Of a DNA stretch of 47,284 bases, positions 24,782 to 33,440 are shown piece after piece (within the stretch, counting starts at the first letter, position 1; each line of letters starts with the position of its first letter). The stretch comes from an uncultured Ruminococcus sp. GTDB taxonomy: Bacteria; Bacillota; Clostridia; Oscillospirales; Ruminococcaceae. A program made the translations under genes and the position numbers. The stretch covers positions 1 through 47,284 of the forward strand of contig CANQWR010000013.1 of the NCBI GenBank assembly GCA_947627625.1. Direction: 5' to 3'. The notes beneath the pieces were generated by a model that worked only from the letters and a program-made list of their open reading frames with translations, made no database searches and had not been told where the DNA came from.

Positions 24782-25570
24782 TTTGTGGGGGCAACTTCCC
24801 CTAATCGTTATAACGGGGTGTGACCCTCCTTGACCCCAAAAATATAAACGGTAGATTATCATGGGGGGTCTGGGGGGATTCTTCCCCCCAGCGGGGGTTT
24901 GGGGGCAGAGCCCCCAATGGGGGTTCAGGGGGCAAAGCCCCCTGCCCCTTATCGTTCTAATTTATAATGCCTTACGGCATTGGGATTTGGGGGGCGTTGC
25001 CCCCCAAGCCCCCTACCAAAGGGGCAAAGCCCCTTTGGAAACCCGTAATTAGATATTCTCAGTTTTGCGACTACCTAAGTATCAGCGAAACTGTTTGGGT
25101 TTACATCATGGGGGTTCGGGGGGCGGGGTATGGGGTGTCCCCATTTTCAAATCACCCCCCCGACAGGGGGTCTGGGGGACGGAGTCCCCCAGTGGGGGTT
25201 CAGGGGGCAAAGCCCCCTGCCCCTTATCGTTCTAATATAATGCCTTACGGAATTGGGATTTGGGGGGCGTTGCCCCCCAAGCCCCCTACCAAAGGGGCAA
25301 AGCCCCTTTGGAAACCCGTAATTAGATATTCTCAGTTTTGCGACTACCTAAGTATCAGCGAAACTGTTTGGGTTTACATCATGGGGGGTTCGGGGGGCGG
25401 GGTATGGGGTGTCCCCATTTTCAAATCACCCCCCGACAGGGGGTCTGGGGGCAAAGCCCCCTGTCTCCCATCGTTCTAAATAAAAAATATTAAATTTCCA
25501 AAAAAAATATAATTTTAAGAAAATTATTTTTTGGAGGTTCAAAGACAACTGCCCCTTGTCGTTCCAATAA
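24782..25570. repeat. Modular G/C-run hairpin repeat, locus 7, with internal tandem duplication
   Basis: The longest repeat tract. Two direct copies, about 24919-25178 and 25194-25451, are offset by 273-275 bp and nearly identical. Each has CCCCTTATCGTTCTAAT, GCCTTACGG, GGGGGGCGTTGCCCCCC, CAAAGGGGC-AAA-GCCCCTTTG, AACCCGTAATTAGATATT, AGTTTTGCGACTACC, TTTACATCATGGGGG, ATGGGGTGTCCCCAT and CCCCC-GACA-GGGGG. The AT-rich palindrome at 25498-25534 closes the tract. A locus-4-like block precedes it. Confidence 0.9.
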
Positions 25571-25692
25571 AAAAGTCCATATAAATTATAATTCATATTA
25601 TAACATATTAAAACGGGATTTGCAATATTTTTTTTAATCTGTGTAAAAGACAATTCCAAAAAGTAATATTTACCAAAAAATTACTTTAAGTG

Positions 25693-25721
25693 TTGACAAA
25701 TTTTCAGAAATGTGGTATAAT
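25693..25721 (+). promoter_or_regulatory. Perfect-consensus promoter of citrate synthase
   Basis: TTGACA (25693-25698), a 17-nt spacer and TATAAT (25716-25721), preceded by TGG, giving an extended -10. About 50 nt before the ATG. Confidence 0.88.
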
Positions 25722-25770
25722 TAAAAAATAACTATCTCAATAAATTATCAAGGAAAGAGAGGATGATAAT

Positions 25771-27138
25771 ATGAATTACAAATTTTCAGCTATAACGCCT
25801 GAAATTTCAAAACTCGCAGAAAAATCACTCGACAGCTACAAGATAGATCCTGCACTCTACACTCAGTATGACGTAAAAAGAGGTCTCCGTGACATAAACG
25901 GAAACGGCGTTGTGGCAGGTCTTACCAATATCAGCACTATCAAAGTTCTGAACACGGGTGAGGGTATGCCCAACCACGGTGAGGGAAAACTCTACTACAG
26001 AGGTATCGACGTTGAGGACATTGTTGCGGGTTTCATAAAGGAGAAGAGATTCGGCTTTGAGGAGACCGTCTATCTGCTCCTGTTCGGCTCTATGCCCTCT
26101 GAAAAGGAACTTCTGGACTTCAAAAAACTCCTCGCCGATTTCAGATTTCTCCCCCCCGCATTCACAAGGGACGTTATAATGAAAGCCCCCAGCGACAATA
26201 TGATGAACTCCATAGCAAAGAGCGTCCTCGCCCTGTACGCCTATGACAAAAACGCAAACGGTATATCTATCCCGAACGTACTCAGACAGTGCATTGAGCT
26301 GATTTCTCTCTTTCCACTGATTGCCATATACGGCTACAATGCCTATAAGTACTCTAAAGACGGGGGAAGTCTCTTTATACACGACCCTCTGCCCGAACTC
26401 TCTATTGCGGAGAATATTCTGTATATGCTCCGTCCCGACAAACAGTTCACCGAACTGGAAGCCCGTATTCTTGACCTCGCTCTTGTCCTCCACGCTGAAC
26501 ACGGCGGCGGAAACAACTCTACTTTTACGGTACACGTTGTGTCGTCTTCGGGTACGGACACTTACTCCGCAATAGCTGCCGCACTCGGTTCGCTCAAAGG
26601 TCCGAAACACGGCGGTGCGAATATAAAAGTCGCAATGATGTTTGACGACATGAAACAGAATGTCCACGACTGGACCGATGAAGATGAAGTCAGAAGCTAT
26701 TTGCAGAAACTTCTCAAAAAACAGGCTTTCGACAGGGCAGGTCTCATATACGGCATGGGACACGCTGTCTACTCACAGTCAGATCCCCGTGCAAAGGTTT
26801 TCAAGGGTTTTGTGGAAAAACTCTCCTCGGAGAAAAACCGTCACGACGAATTTGCACTCTATTCACTCGTTGAGAAACTCGCTCCCGAAGTTATCGCTGA
26901 GGAGAGGAGAATTTACAAGGGTGTCTGTGCAAATGTCGACTTCTACAGCGGTTTTGTCTACAGAATGCTCGGCATTCCCGACGAACTTTTTACCCCTCTT
27001 TTCGCAATCTCAAGAATAGCGGGCTGGTCTGCACACAGAATTGAGGAACTCATAAATTCCAACAAAATAATCCGTCCCGCCTACAAGGCGATCTCTCCCA
27101 TGCGTGAGTACACCGACATGGAAAACCGTATGGACTGA
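25771..27138 (+). CDS. gltA: Citrate synthase
   Basis: Condenses acetyl-CoA and oxaloacetate to citrate, the first step toward 2-oxoglutarate and glutamate in a fermenter. At 455 residues it is longer than the 370-residue Bacillus type because of an N-terminal extension of about 60 residues. The catalytic triad is intact: His280 in GPKHGGAN, His331 in GMGHAVYSQSDPRAKV and Asp390 in NVDFYSGFVY. HAEHGGGNNSTF is also present. AGAGAGG lies about 9 nt upstream. It may share a transcript with the aldose epimerase gene 62 bp on, across an A/T-only spacer with no terminator. Confidence 0.95.
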   Translation: MNYKFSAITPEISKLAEKSLDSYKIDPALYTQYDVKRGLRDINGNGVVAGLTNISTIKVLNTGEGMPNHGEGKLYYRGIDVEDIVAGFIKEKRFGFEETVYLLLFGSMPSEKELLDFKKLLADFRFLPPAFTRDVIMKAPSDNMMNSIAKSVLALYAYDKNANGISIPNVLRQCIELISLFPLIAIYGYNAYKYSKDGGSLFIHDPLPELSIAENILYMLRPDKQFTELEARILDLALVLHAEHGGGNNSTFTVHVVSSSGTDTYSAIAAALGSLKGPKHGGANIKVAMMFDDMKQNVHDWTDEDEVRSYLQKLLKKQAFDRAGLIYGMGHAVYSQSDPRAKVFKGFVEKLSSEKNRHDEFALYSLVEKLAPEVIAEERRIYKGVCANVDFYSGFVYRMLGIPDELFTPLFAISRIAGWSAHRIEELINSNKIIRPAYKAISPMREYTDMENRMD

Positions 27139-27200
27139 TTCTTGCAATAAAATTAAATTATTAAATAAAATAAAAATAAAACCGAAAGGAATGATTCACA

Positions 27201-28211
27201 ATGAACAACTCAACAGAAATAGTGAACTTTGGCGGTACTCCCTGTATAAAGCTGTCTGCCGGAGGTTACGAGGCTGTTATCGCCTATGAGATTGGTGCGA
27301 ACGTCATAAGGCTGAGAAACAACAACTCAGGGATAGAGTTTTTCAGGTTCAACCCCGACAACACCGCCGAGACTATAAGAAAGTCCGCCGAGGTGTGGGG
27401 ACTGCCGACCCTCTACCTGCCGAACAGGTTCGCCGACGGTGTGCTCAAAACTTCCGATGCTGTGTACAACCTGCCCGTGAACGAAAAAGCTCCCTACAAC
27501 AACCACATTCACGGTTTCCTCCACAAGAGAGAACATGAACTCAAAGGTCACGCTGCCGACGACAAATGTGCACGGGCTAAAACCCGCTATATCTATGATG
27601 AGCGTGACGAGTTTTTCAAATTTCTCCCCGTGAGATTTACTGCGGAGTACACTTTTACTCTCTCCGAAAACGGTCTTGAACAGAAAATTAAATTCACTAA
27701 CAAATCCCCCGACAGGGTTCTCCCTATCTCGATAGCCTCCCACACCACTATAAATTCTCCCTTTGTGGACGGCGGTAAAGAGGAAAATATAAGACTCCGT
27801 GTTCCCGCTCTCAAAAAATGCGAACTCAACGAACGCTGTTTGCCGACCGAAAAACTTCTTGATCTGTCCGACTGGGATAAAGAGTACGCTGACGGCACTA
27901 AAAAGCCTGTTCTGCAAGTCTGCGACAACGATATGTACACGGCTGGTTATCTTGAACTTGACGGCAAGCCTTTCCACGGTATAATTGCAGAGGATATTGA
28001 ATCAGGTAAAAAACTCTGCTATGAGGTTTCGGACGAGTATAAGTTCTGGATAGTCTGGAACGACAGGGGTTTCAACCACTACTTCTGCCCCGAACCTATG
28101 ACCGCTATGATTGATGCACCCAACCTCTCCCTCCCCGCCGAAATTTCGGGCTACAGAGAGATAAAACCAGGTGAGGAGTTCACCGCTTCACAGAGATTTT
28201 TCACAAGATAA
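27201..28211 (+). CDS. Aldose 1-epimerase (GalM-like)
   Basis: A 336-residue beta-sandwich of the galactose mutarotase-like superfamily. Catalytic-type histidines lie in NNHIHGF (His104) and ASHTTINSPF (His181), and EP(M/Q)T is near the C-terminus (CPEPMTAMIDAPN), where the family places its catalytic Glu. It should interconvert alpha and beta anomers of a free aldose. AAAGGA lies before the ATG. It sits between citrate synthase and cellobiose phosphorylase. The second fits well because phosphorolysis of cellobiose releases glucose and glucose 1-phosphate, so an anomer-balancing enzyme is useful. Its specificity cannot be read from the sequence. Confidence 0.88.
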   Translation: MNNSTEIVNFGGTPCIKLSAGGYEAVIAYEIGANVIRLRNNNSGIEFFRFNPDNTAETIRKSAEVWGLPTLYLPNRFADGVLKTSDAVYNLPVNEKAPYNNHIHGFLHKREHELKGHAADDKCARAKTRYIYDERDEFFKFLPVRFTAEYTFTLSENGLEQKIKFTNKSPDRVLPISIASHTTINSPFVDGGKEENIRLRVPALKKCELNERCLPTEKLLDLSDWDKEYADGTKKPVLQVCDNDMYTAGYLELDGKPFHGIIAEDIESGKKLCYEVSDEYKFWIVWNDRGFNHYFCPEPMTAMIDAPNLSLPAEISGYREIKPGEEFTASQRFFTR

Positions 28212-28348
28212 TTATATTATAATAATTATAAATTATAATTATTATAATCTCAAATATAAATGATTACTTTACATCTGCACTGTGATTTTTGTCTAAATTG
28301 CACAAATTTACACTCAAAAATAGTACATATGAATTTTCCCGTATTCTA

Positions 28349-28377
28349 TTGTAATAAAATGATAAATGTGATATAAT
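28349..28377 (+). promoter_or_regulatory. Promoter of cellobiose phosphorylase
   Basis: TTGTAA (28349-28354), a 17-nt spacer and TATAAT (28372-28377), preceded by TGA, giving an extended -10. About 60 nt before the ATG. No obvious operator palindrome is seen. Confidence 0.75.
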
Positions 28378-28435
28378 ATCAGCAGTGCAGTTTTTTTACT
28401 GTTATGTCTATAATTCTTGATAAGGAGTACCATCT

Positions 28436-30892
28436 ATGAAGTTCGGATTTTTTGACGACACTAATAAGGAGTACGTTATAAACTCCCCGAAAACACCCTA
28501 TCCGTGGATAAACTACCTCGGAACTCAGGCTTTCTTCTCCCTCATCTCAAACACGGCAGGCGGTTACAGTTTCTACAAGGACGCACGTCTCAGGCGTATC
28601 ACCCGCTACCGCTACAACAACGTCCCCATTGACATGGGCGGCAGATATTTCTACATCAATGAAAACGGTACGATCTGGAACCCCGGCTGGTCTCCCGTGA
28701 AGACAGAACTCGATTTCTACGAGTGCCGTCACGGTATGGGCTACACGATCATCACAGGCAAGAAAAATGACCTCAAAGCTGAAGTCACTTTCTTTGTTCC
28801 TCAGAATTACAACGGTGAAGTTCAGCAGGTTGTCCTCACAAATGAGGGCGACACAGAAAAGACTTTTTCCCTGTTCTCTTTCGCAGAGTGGTGTCTCTGG
28901 GACGCTCAGGACGACTGTACAAACTTCCAAAGAAATTTCAGCACAGGCCGTGTTGAAGTAGTCGGCTCTACTATCTACCACAAGACCGAATACAGGGACA
29001 GGCGTGACCACTTCGCTTTCTACTCCGTGAACGACGAAATCGACGGCTACGACACCGACAGAGACTCTTTCATAGGTCTTTACAACGGTTTCAACGACCC
29101 GCAGGCTGTCACCGCAAACAAGGCAAATAACTCCTTTGCCGACGGCTGGTCTCCCATCGCTTCACACTACAAGAAAATCACTCTCGCCCCCGGTGAATCC
29201 AAAACTCTTATATTCATTCTCGGCTACGTTGAAATGCCTGTGGACAAGAAGTTTGAGGCTGACGGCGTGACTATCAACAAGGAAAAAGCTCTCGCTATGA
29301 TGGAGCAGTACAACACTCCCGAAAAAGTTCAGAGCGGTCTTGCTGAACTCAAGGCTTCATGGGACAAACTCCTCGGTATACTCAACGTCAACACTTCCGA
29401 CGAAAAGGTAAACCGCATGGTAAATATCTGGAATCAGTATCAGTGTATGGTGACTTTCAACCTCTCACGTTCCGCTTCTTACTTTGAGTCGGGTATAGGT
29501 CGTGGCATGGGCTTCCGTGACTCAAATCAGGATATTCTCGGTTTTGTACACCAGATACCCGACAGGGCAAGAGAGCGTATTATTGATATTGCGTCCACTC
29601 AGCTTGAAGACGGCGGTTGCTATCACCAGTATCAGCCTCTCACCAAAAAGGGCAACTCCGATATCGGCGGTGACTTCTCCGACGACCCGCTGTGGATGAT
29701 ACTGTCCGTTTCCGCTTACATAAAGGAGACAGGCGACTGGTCTATCCTTGACGAACCCGTTCCCTATGACAATGACGAGTCAAAGGCTAAACCCATGCTT
29801 GACCACCTCAAAGTTTCGTTCTATAAGATCGTGAACAATCTCGGTCCTCACGGTCTGCCCCTCGCTATGCGTGCGGACTGGAACGACTGTATAAATCTCT
29901 CCTGCTATTCGGATACGCCCGGTGAGAGTTTCCAGACCTACACAAACCCGAAATTCGCAGCAGAGGGCGGTTACTCAAAAGTTGCAGAGTCCGTAATGGT
30001 CGCTACTCTCTTTACCTATGCAGGTCCTAACTATGTCGCTATTCTGAAACACCTCGGCAAGGACGATGAAGCCGCTGCTGCTCAGGCTGAAATAGACAAG
30101 ATGAAGAAAAACGTCATGGAGTCCGCTTTTGACGGCGACTGGTTTATCCGTGCTTACGATTCGGAAGGCAAGAAGATGGGCTCTAAAGAGTGCGAAGAGG
30201 GTAAAATATTTATCGAACCACAGGGCTTTGCTGTTATGTCCGAAATCGGCAAGGACGTTGGTGCAGATATAAAAACTCTCAACTCCATAGACAAGTACCT
30301 CAACACAAAACACGGTCTTGTGCTGAATAACCCCGCTTTCTCAAAGTACTATATACAGTACGGCGAAATTTCCACCTACCCAGGCGGTTACAAGGAAAAC
30401 GCAGGTATATTCACTCACAACAACGCTTGGATCATCTGTGCGGAAGCTTACGCAGGACGTGGCGACAAGGCTTTTGAATACTACTCAAAAATCGCTCCCG
30501 CTTTCAATGAGGAAATCTCCGACTTGCACAAGACTGAACCCTATGTTTACGGTCAGATGATTGCAGGCAAGGACGCAAGCCGTTTCGGTGAGGGCAAAAA
30601 CTCCTGGCTCACGGGTACTGCCGCTTGGAATATGGTCGCTATCTCACAGTACATTCTCGGAATTTCTGCCGACTGGGACGGTCTGAAAATCGATCCCTCT
30701 ATCCCTCACGAGTGGGACGGTTTCACCGCTTCAAGAAAATTCAGGGGTGCTGAGTACAATATAACCGTCAAAAATCCCAACCACGTCTGCAAGGGCGTTA
30801 AGAGCGTCACTGTTGACGGAAAGGCTGTTGACGGAAATGTTATCCCCGTTTCCGCTGACGGCGTTCACTCCGTTGAAGTCGTAATGGGCTGA
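28436..30892 (+). CDS. GH94 cellobiose phosphorylase
   Basis: Splits cellobiose with phosphate into glucose 1-phosphate and glucose, saving one ATP against hydrolysis. The length of 818 is that of cellobiose phosphorylases and shorter than cellodextrin phosphorylases (about 980). Features: N-terminal beta-sandwich with [25 protein letters not shown], then an (alpha/alpha)6 barrel with [38 protein letters not shown] and the general acid in MRADWNDC (Asp484). It has no signal peptide, so it works on imported cellobiose. AAGGAG lies about 8 nt upstream. Codon bias is strong (GCT, GGC, AAG), suggesting high expression. A terminator follows. Confidence 0.96.
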   Translation: MKFGFFDDTNKEYVINSPKTPYPWINYLGTQAFFSLISNTAGGYSFYKDARLRRITRYRYNNVPIDMGGRYFYINENGTIWNPGWSPVKTELDFYECRHGMGYTIITGKKNDLKAEVTFFVPQNYNGEVQQVVLTNEGDTEKTFSLFSFAEWCLWDAQDDCTNFQRNFSTGRVEVVGSTIYHKTEYRDRRDHFAFYSVNDEIDGYDTDRDSFIGLYNGFNDPQAVTANKANNSFADGWSPIASHYKKITLAPGESKTLIFILGYVEMPVDKKFEADGVTINKEKALAMMEQYNTPEKVQSGLAELKASWDKLLGILNVNTSDEKVNRMVNIWNQYQCMVTFNLSRSASYFESGIGRGMGFRDSNQDILGFVHQIPDRARERIIDIASTQLEDGGCYHQYQPLTKKGNSDIGGDFSDDPLWMILSVSAYIKETGDWSILDEPVPYDNDESKAKPMLDHLKVSFYKIVNNLGPHGLPLAMRADWNDCINLSCYSDTPGESFQTYTNPKFAAEGGYSKVAESVMVATLFTYAGPNYVAILKHLGKDDEAAAAQAEIDKMKKNVMESAFDGDWFIRAYDSEGKKMGSKECEEGKIFIEPQGFAVMSEIGKDVGADIKTLNSIDKYLNTKHGLVLNNPAFSKYYIQYGEISTYPGGYKENAGIFTHNNAWIICAEAYAGRGDKAFEYYSKIAPAFNEEISDLHKTEPYVYGQMIAGKDASRFGEGKNSWLTGTAAWNMVAISQYILGISADWDGLKIDPSIPHEWDGFTASRKFRGAEYNITVKNPNHVCKGVKSVTVDGKAVDGNVIPVSADGVHSVEVVMG

Positions 30893-30926
30893 ACTTCATG
30901 TTAAAATTCTGTATAAAAAATTTATA

Positions 30927-30964
30927 AAAAAAGCCTGCACCGTAAAAAGTGCAGGTTTTTTATT
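30927..30964. terminator. Bidirectional terminator after cellobiose phosphorylase
   Basis: CCTGCAC/GTGCAGG stem flanked by A-run and T-run, so it serves both this gene and the convergent lipoprotein gene ending at 30969. Confidence 0.9.
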
Positions 30965-30968
30965 CTCA

Positions 30969-31544
30969 TCAATAGCCGTATTCGTCGAATTTGTCGTCAA
31001 GATAGTTGCCCCATTCGTTTTCCCAGTCATTTTCATCTATATCGTTATCAAAATCATTGTCACCGACAATTCCGTTTGAATTATCATAGTCATAATAACC
31101 ATAATCGTAATCATCAAACTTATCATCAAGATAATCTTCCCACTCGCTCTCCCAGTCATCCTCGTCTATGTCGTTATCAAAATCATTATCCCCAACAACT
31201 CCGTCAGAATAACCGCTGTCTCTCTGGTCTCCCTCAATATTGTTATTGTCAGGATCGCAAGAGTCACAATACAAATCAGCAGCATCATAAGTTTTATTTG
31301 TACAGGTGTCGTTTTTGCCCATACAATAAAATCCCTCCGAATCGGAGCTGTCGGAAACATCATTTGAATAAGAAATTTCCTCTTTGACAGATGATTCCTG
31401 TGCTGATGTAACAGAAGAAGTTGCTGTTGTTGTAGCAGTAGTAGTGGAAACTGATTTCTCAGATTCGCTTGACGTTTCTCCTCCGCAAGAACCAAGTGCA
31501 AAAACTATGTCCAAAGCGATAACCGCTGCAATTATTTTTTTCAT
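30969..31544 (-). CDS. Acidic lipoprotein with two 35-residue Asp-rich repeats and a Cys4 motif
   Basis: A 191-residue predicted lipoprotein (lipobox ALGSC, Cys20). A Ser/Thr linker is followed by a Cys4 zinc-ribbon-like stretch (YCMGKNDTC, then YCDSC), then two tandem repeats that begin GDNDFDNDIDE(D/N)DW and end NYLDDKFDEY-like; they are almost identical and very rich in Asp, Asn, Trp and Tyr. The spacing of Asp residues suggests cation binding, though not an EF-hand or dockerin. GGAGG lies about 10 nt upstream. It follows a paralogous-signal lipoprotein gene on the same strand. The function is unknown. Confidence 0.8.
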   Translation of the reverse strand: MKKIIAAVIALDIVFALGSCGGETSSESEKSVSTTTATTTATSSVTSAQESSVKEEISYSNDVSDSSDSEGFYCMGKNDTCTNKTYDAADLYCDSCDPDNNNIEGDQRDSGYSDGVVGDNDFDNDIDEDDWESEWEDYLDDKFDDYDYGYYDYDNSNGIVGDNDFDNDIDENDWENEWGNYLDDKFDEYGY

Positions 31545-31613
31545 TATAATATACCTCCATTATTTCGGGAGCAGTCCGGGAGACTGCCCCACGGATTTTG
31601 TTTATATTTTCAT

Positions 31614-32312
31614 TTAATTCGCAAGCTGTATTCTCAAACTTATGAAATTTCCACCTTTTGCCATATCAAGTCTCATGCCATCATCTTCAAACAGCCACGC
31701 ATCCGACTCCGACAAAATTCTTTTATAACCATATCTGCCGTCTATCTCCTCACACAAAGCGTCCTTTATCTTATCAAGTTCTGCCTGATTTTTTGGAACA
31801 TACTCAATTTCGTAATCCGTGATTATGTTCATATCAAGGTCTCCTACATATTTGAGGAGAATTTGTCCTGAAAAATCCTCACAATCATCAAGGAGCTGTT
31901 TGTCCGGTGTAGGTCTTACGTTTACAAAAAAGCCGTCTGTAGATTGCTCAAAATTATACTTCTCAACTGTTTCGGGAATGTCTTGATATGTAAAGTACGC
32001 AACAAAATCATCACATCCCGGTATGTAAAGTTTGTCAAGGACATACTCTCCGCAACCTGAACACTTTCCGCTGTGTGTATCATGAACGTGTTGAGTAGTA
32101 ATCGGTGCTGTTGTCTGTGTGGTCGTGGTCTGAGTTGTCGCTGTCGTGGTCGTAGTCATAGTTGTGGTCGTGGCGGTAGTCGAAGTTGTCGTCTGTTCCT
32201 CCGAAGCTTCAGAAACAGAAGTCTCCGAAACACTTTCCGAATTTTTTTCTCCGCAAGAACACATTGCAAAGACCATGTTCAGAGCGACTATTGTTGCAAT
32301 TATTTTTTTCAT
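31614..32312 (-). CDS. Lipoprotein with Thr-rich linker and zinc-ribbon-like motif
   Basis: A 232-residue predicted lipoprotein. Its signal peptide (MKKIIATIVALNMVFAMCSC) closely resembles that of the next gene downstream, which points to shared ancestry of the 5' ends. A long Thr-only/Thr-Ala linker (about 40-72) leads to HVHDTHSGKCSGCGEYV (one CxxC) and a C-terminal alpha/beta domain of about 130 residues that I do not recognise. AGGGAGGAA lies about 8 nt upstream. A GGGGCAGTC/GACTGCTCCC hairpin without T-run lies between it and the next gene, perhaps setting expression ratios in one operon. Confidence 0.8.
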   Translation of the reverse strand: MKKIIATIVALNMVFAMCSCGEKNSESVSETSVSEASEEQTTTSTTATTTTMTTTTTATTQTTTTQTTAPITTQHVHDTHSGKCSGCGEYVLDKLYIPGCDDFVAYFTYQDIPETVEKYNFEQSTDGFFVNVRPTPDKQLLDDCEDFSGQILLKYVGDLDMNIITDYEIEYVPKNQAELDKIKDALCEEIDGRYGYKRILSESDAWLFEDDGMRLDMAKGGNFISLRIQLAN

Positions 32313-32338
32313 AATAATATTCCTCCCTGAAAAATTCC

Positions 32339-32380
32339 GATAAAAGACGGATTTCGCAAAATCCGCCTTTTATCTTTTTT
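32339..32380. terminator. Hairpin between the small lipoprotein gene and the Thr-rich lipoprotein gene
   Basis: GATAAAAG-CGGATTT / AAATCCG-CTTTTATC arms (32339-32354 and 32359-32374), one mismatch. T6 follows on the plus strand; on the minus strand only the stem's own TTTT follows, so termination of the minus-strand genes may be partial. Confidence 0.55.
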
Positions 32381-32393
32381 GTCGTGACGGAAA

Positions 32394-32579
32394 TCAGTCG
32401 TCATAAAAACCGGGGTGATCTATTCCGTATTTCCACGCATCGTAATCGTACTGCGGATTTCCGGGTGCATACTCTTGAAAAGAGTAGTCGGACGACGATT
32501 CGTCACAGCTCGTGAACATTCCCGCAACCCCAATGCAGGACATAATCACAAGCAAAATCGAAACTATTCTCCTTTTCAC
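32394..32579 (-). CDS. Small lipoprotein (61 residues), GTG start
   Basis: Signal peptide KRRIVSILLVIMSCIGVAGMFTSC with lipobox FTSC, then a short mature part rich in Ser, Tyr and Asp (YAPGNPQYDYDAWKYGIDHPGFYDD). The frame stays open further upstream, but GTG at 32579 with AAGGAG 8 nt before it gives a proper signal peptide. It lies 35 bp after the zinc-ribbon gene on the same strand. The function is unknown. Confidence 0.7.
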   Translation of the reverse strand: MKRRIVSILLVIMSCIGVAGMFTSCDESSSDYSFQEYAPGNPQYDYDAWKYGIDHPGFYDD

Positions 32580-32614
32580 TTTATCATCTCCTTTTAAGCT
32601 CAGATCTGAGAAAA

Positions 32615-32824
32615 TCATCCGTCGTAACCATGCTGAAAACCGCACTTTCCACAGCAATAGTAAACATTAGTTTTTCCCAGAGCTCCTCCGAGCAGACCTA
32701 TCGGACCGAGAAGAAGTCCTCCTACTGCCGCCTTTCCGAAACTGAACCCCTCGTCCTTTGTGTCAACTTTCTTCCACTTTTCCTGCTCTCCACACATGGG
32801 ACACTTATTCGGTGCAAAACTCAT
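32615..32824 (-). CDS. Small zinc-ribbon protein with hydrophobic glycine-rich core
   Basis: A 69-residue protein: CPMC near residue 8, a Gly-rich hydrophobic stretch (FGKAAVGGLLLGPIGLLGGALG), then CCGKCGFQHGYDG. The two CxxC pairs bracket the hydrophobic part, so it may form a zinc ribbon around a membrane hairpin. The start is set by a full AGGAGGTGAT at optimal spacing before the ATG at 32824; the ATG at 32842 has none. It is part of a run of small envelope genes. Confidence 0.75.
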   Translation of the reverse strand: MSFAPNKCPMCGEQEKWKKVDTKDEGFSFGKAAVGGLLLGPIGLLGGALGKTNVYYCCGKCGFQHGYDG

Positions 32825-32865
32825 AATATCACCTCCTCTCATTGTAAAAATATATATGTAAACCC

Positions 32866-33366
32866 TTATATCCCCAAGATCTGTTTTTTCTTAGCCTGAA
32901 ATTCCTCTTCCGTTATCATTCCGTCATCGAGCATTTTCTTGAAACGTGCTATTTCGTCAGCCTCGTTGGCGGGTTTCGGTGCGGGCAGAGCGACGCTCTT
33001 TTTGGCGGTGTCGCCGTCACGATAGAGACGGTCGCTCTCCGTCTTGGACAGTCCGCAACTGCAAGTCGTCTGATAGGAGGGATTTCTCTTTGTGCATTTG
33101 TAACATCTCCACGTGTCCACTGACGGATTGTTGTCAAAGAGAGACGGTGCAGGACCGGAGCCGTAGGAGGACTGTGAAGAGTAATAACTGCTCCTGTTGT
33201 CGGGCTTGCAGGCGACGACTATCAAGCCGATAAAGCCGAGCCAGAAACCCCACGCAAAACCGCCGTCATAGCCCTTGCTCTCGTTGACGTGCTTTGAGAT
33301 GAACCCCCATATAATGCCCCAGATTATAACGCCTATGAAATAACCGAAAAGTGCCGCTGATTCCAT
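32866..33366 (-). CDS. Membrane protein with zinc ribbon and C-terminal SHOCT domain (copy 2)
   Basis: A 166-residue protein. Two TM segments at about 5-24 and 33-53, a Ser/Tyr linker, a zinc ribbon (WRCYKC..CSCG, about 90-107) and a C-terminal SHOCT domain (IARFKKMLDDGMITEEEFQAKKKQILGI). SHOCT is a short helical module often joined to membrane or DUF domains; its role is unsettled. It is a tandem paralogue of the next gene upstream: TM parts, linker and the last 16 residues correspond, but only this copy has the zinc ribbon. The 5' leaders of the two also match, so the duplication included regulatory sequence. AAAGGAG lies before the ATG. Confidence 0.85.
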   Translation of the reverse strand: MESAALFGYFIGVIIWGIIWGFISKHVNESKGYDGGFAWGFWLGFIGLIVVACKPDNRSSYYSSQSSYGSGPAPSLFDNNPSVDTWRCYKCTKRNPSYQTTCSCGLSKTESDRLYRDGDTAKKSVALPAPKPANEADEIARFKKMLDDGMITEEEFQAKKKQILGI

Positions 33367-33440
33367 AATTAAAAAACTCCTTTATTATATTATTTTATTA
33401 TTATATTTATATATAACAATAATCCCTTTTATATCGTTGC

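Noticed and set aside
24919-25451. CRISPR array
   Set aside because: The repeat units are long (about 260-273 bp) with no short regular repeats and unique spacers. No cas gene is present.
24967-25479. A 170-codon open frame with Gly/Pro/Trp-rich translation across the tandem repeat, and similar frames at 13701-14121, 6653-6881 and 24861-25052
   Set aside because: They follow the repeats exactly, in both strands and several frames, have no ribosome sites and translate only G-run and C-run sequence. They are by-products of the repeat.
33030-33052. A tRNA or small RNA gene in the SHOCT/lipoprotein gaps
   Set aside because: No cloverleaf or TpsiC-arm pattern was found here or elsewhere in the window; GGTTCG words in the repeats are not followed by acceptor stems.
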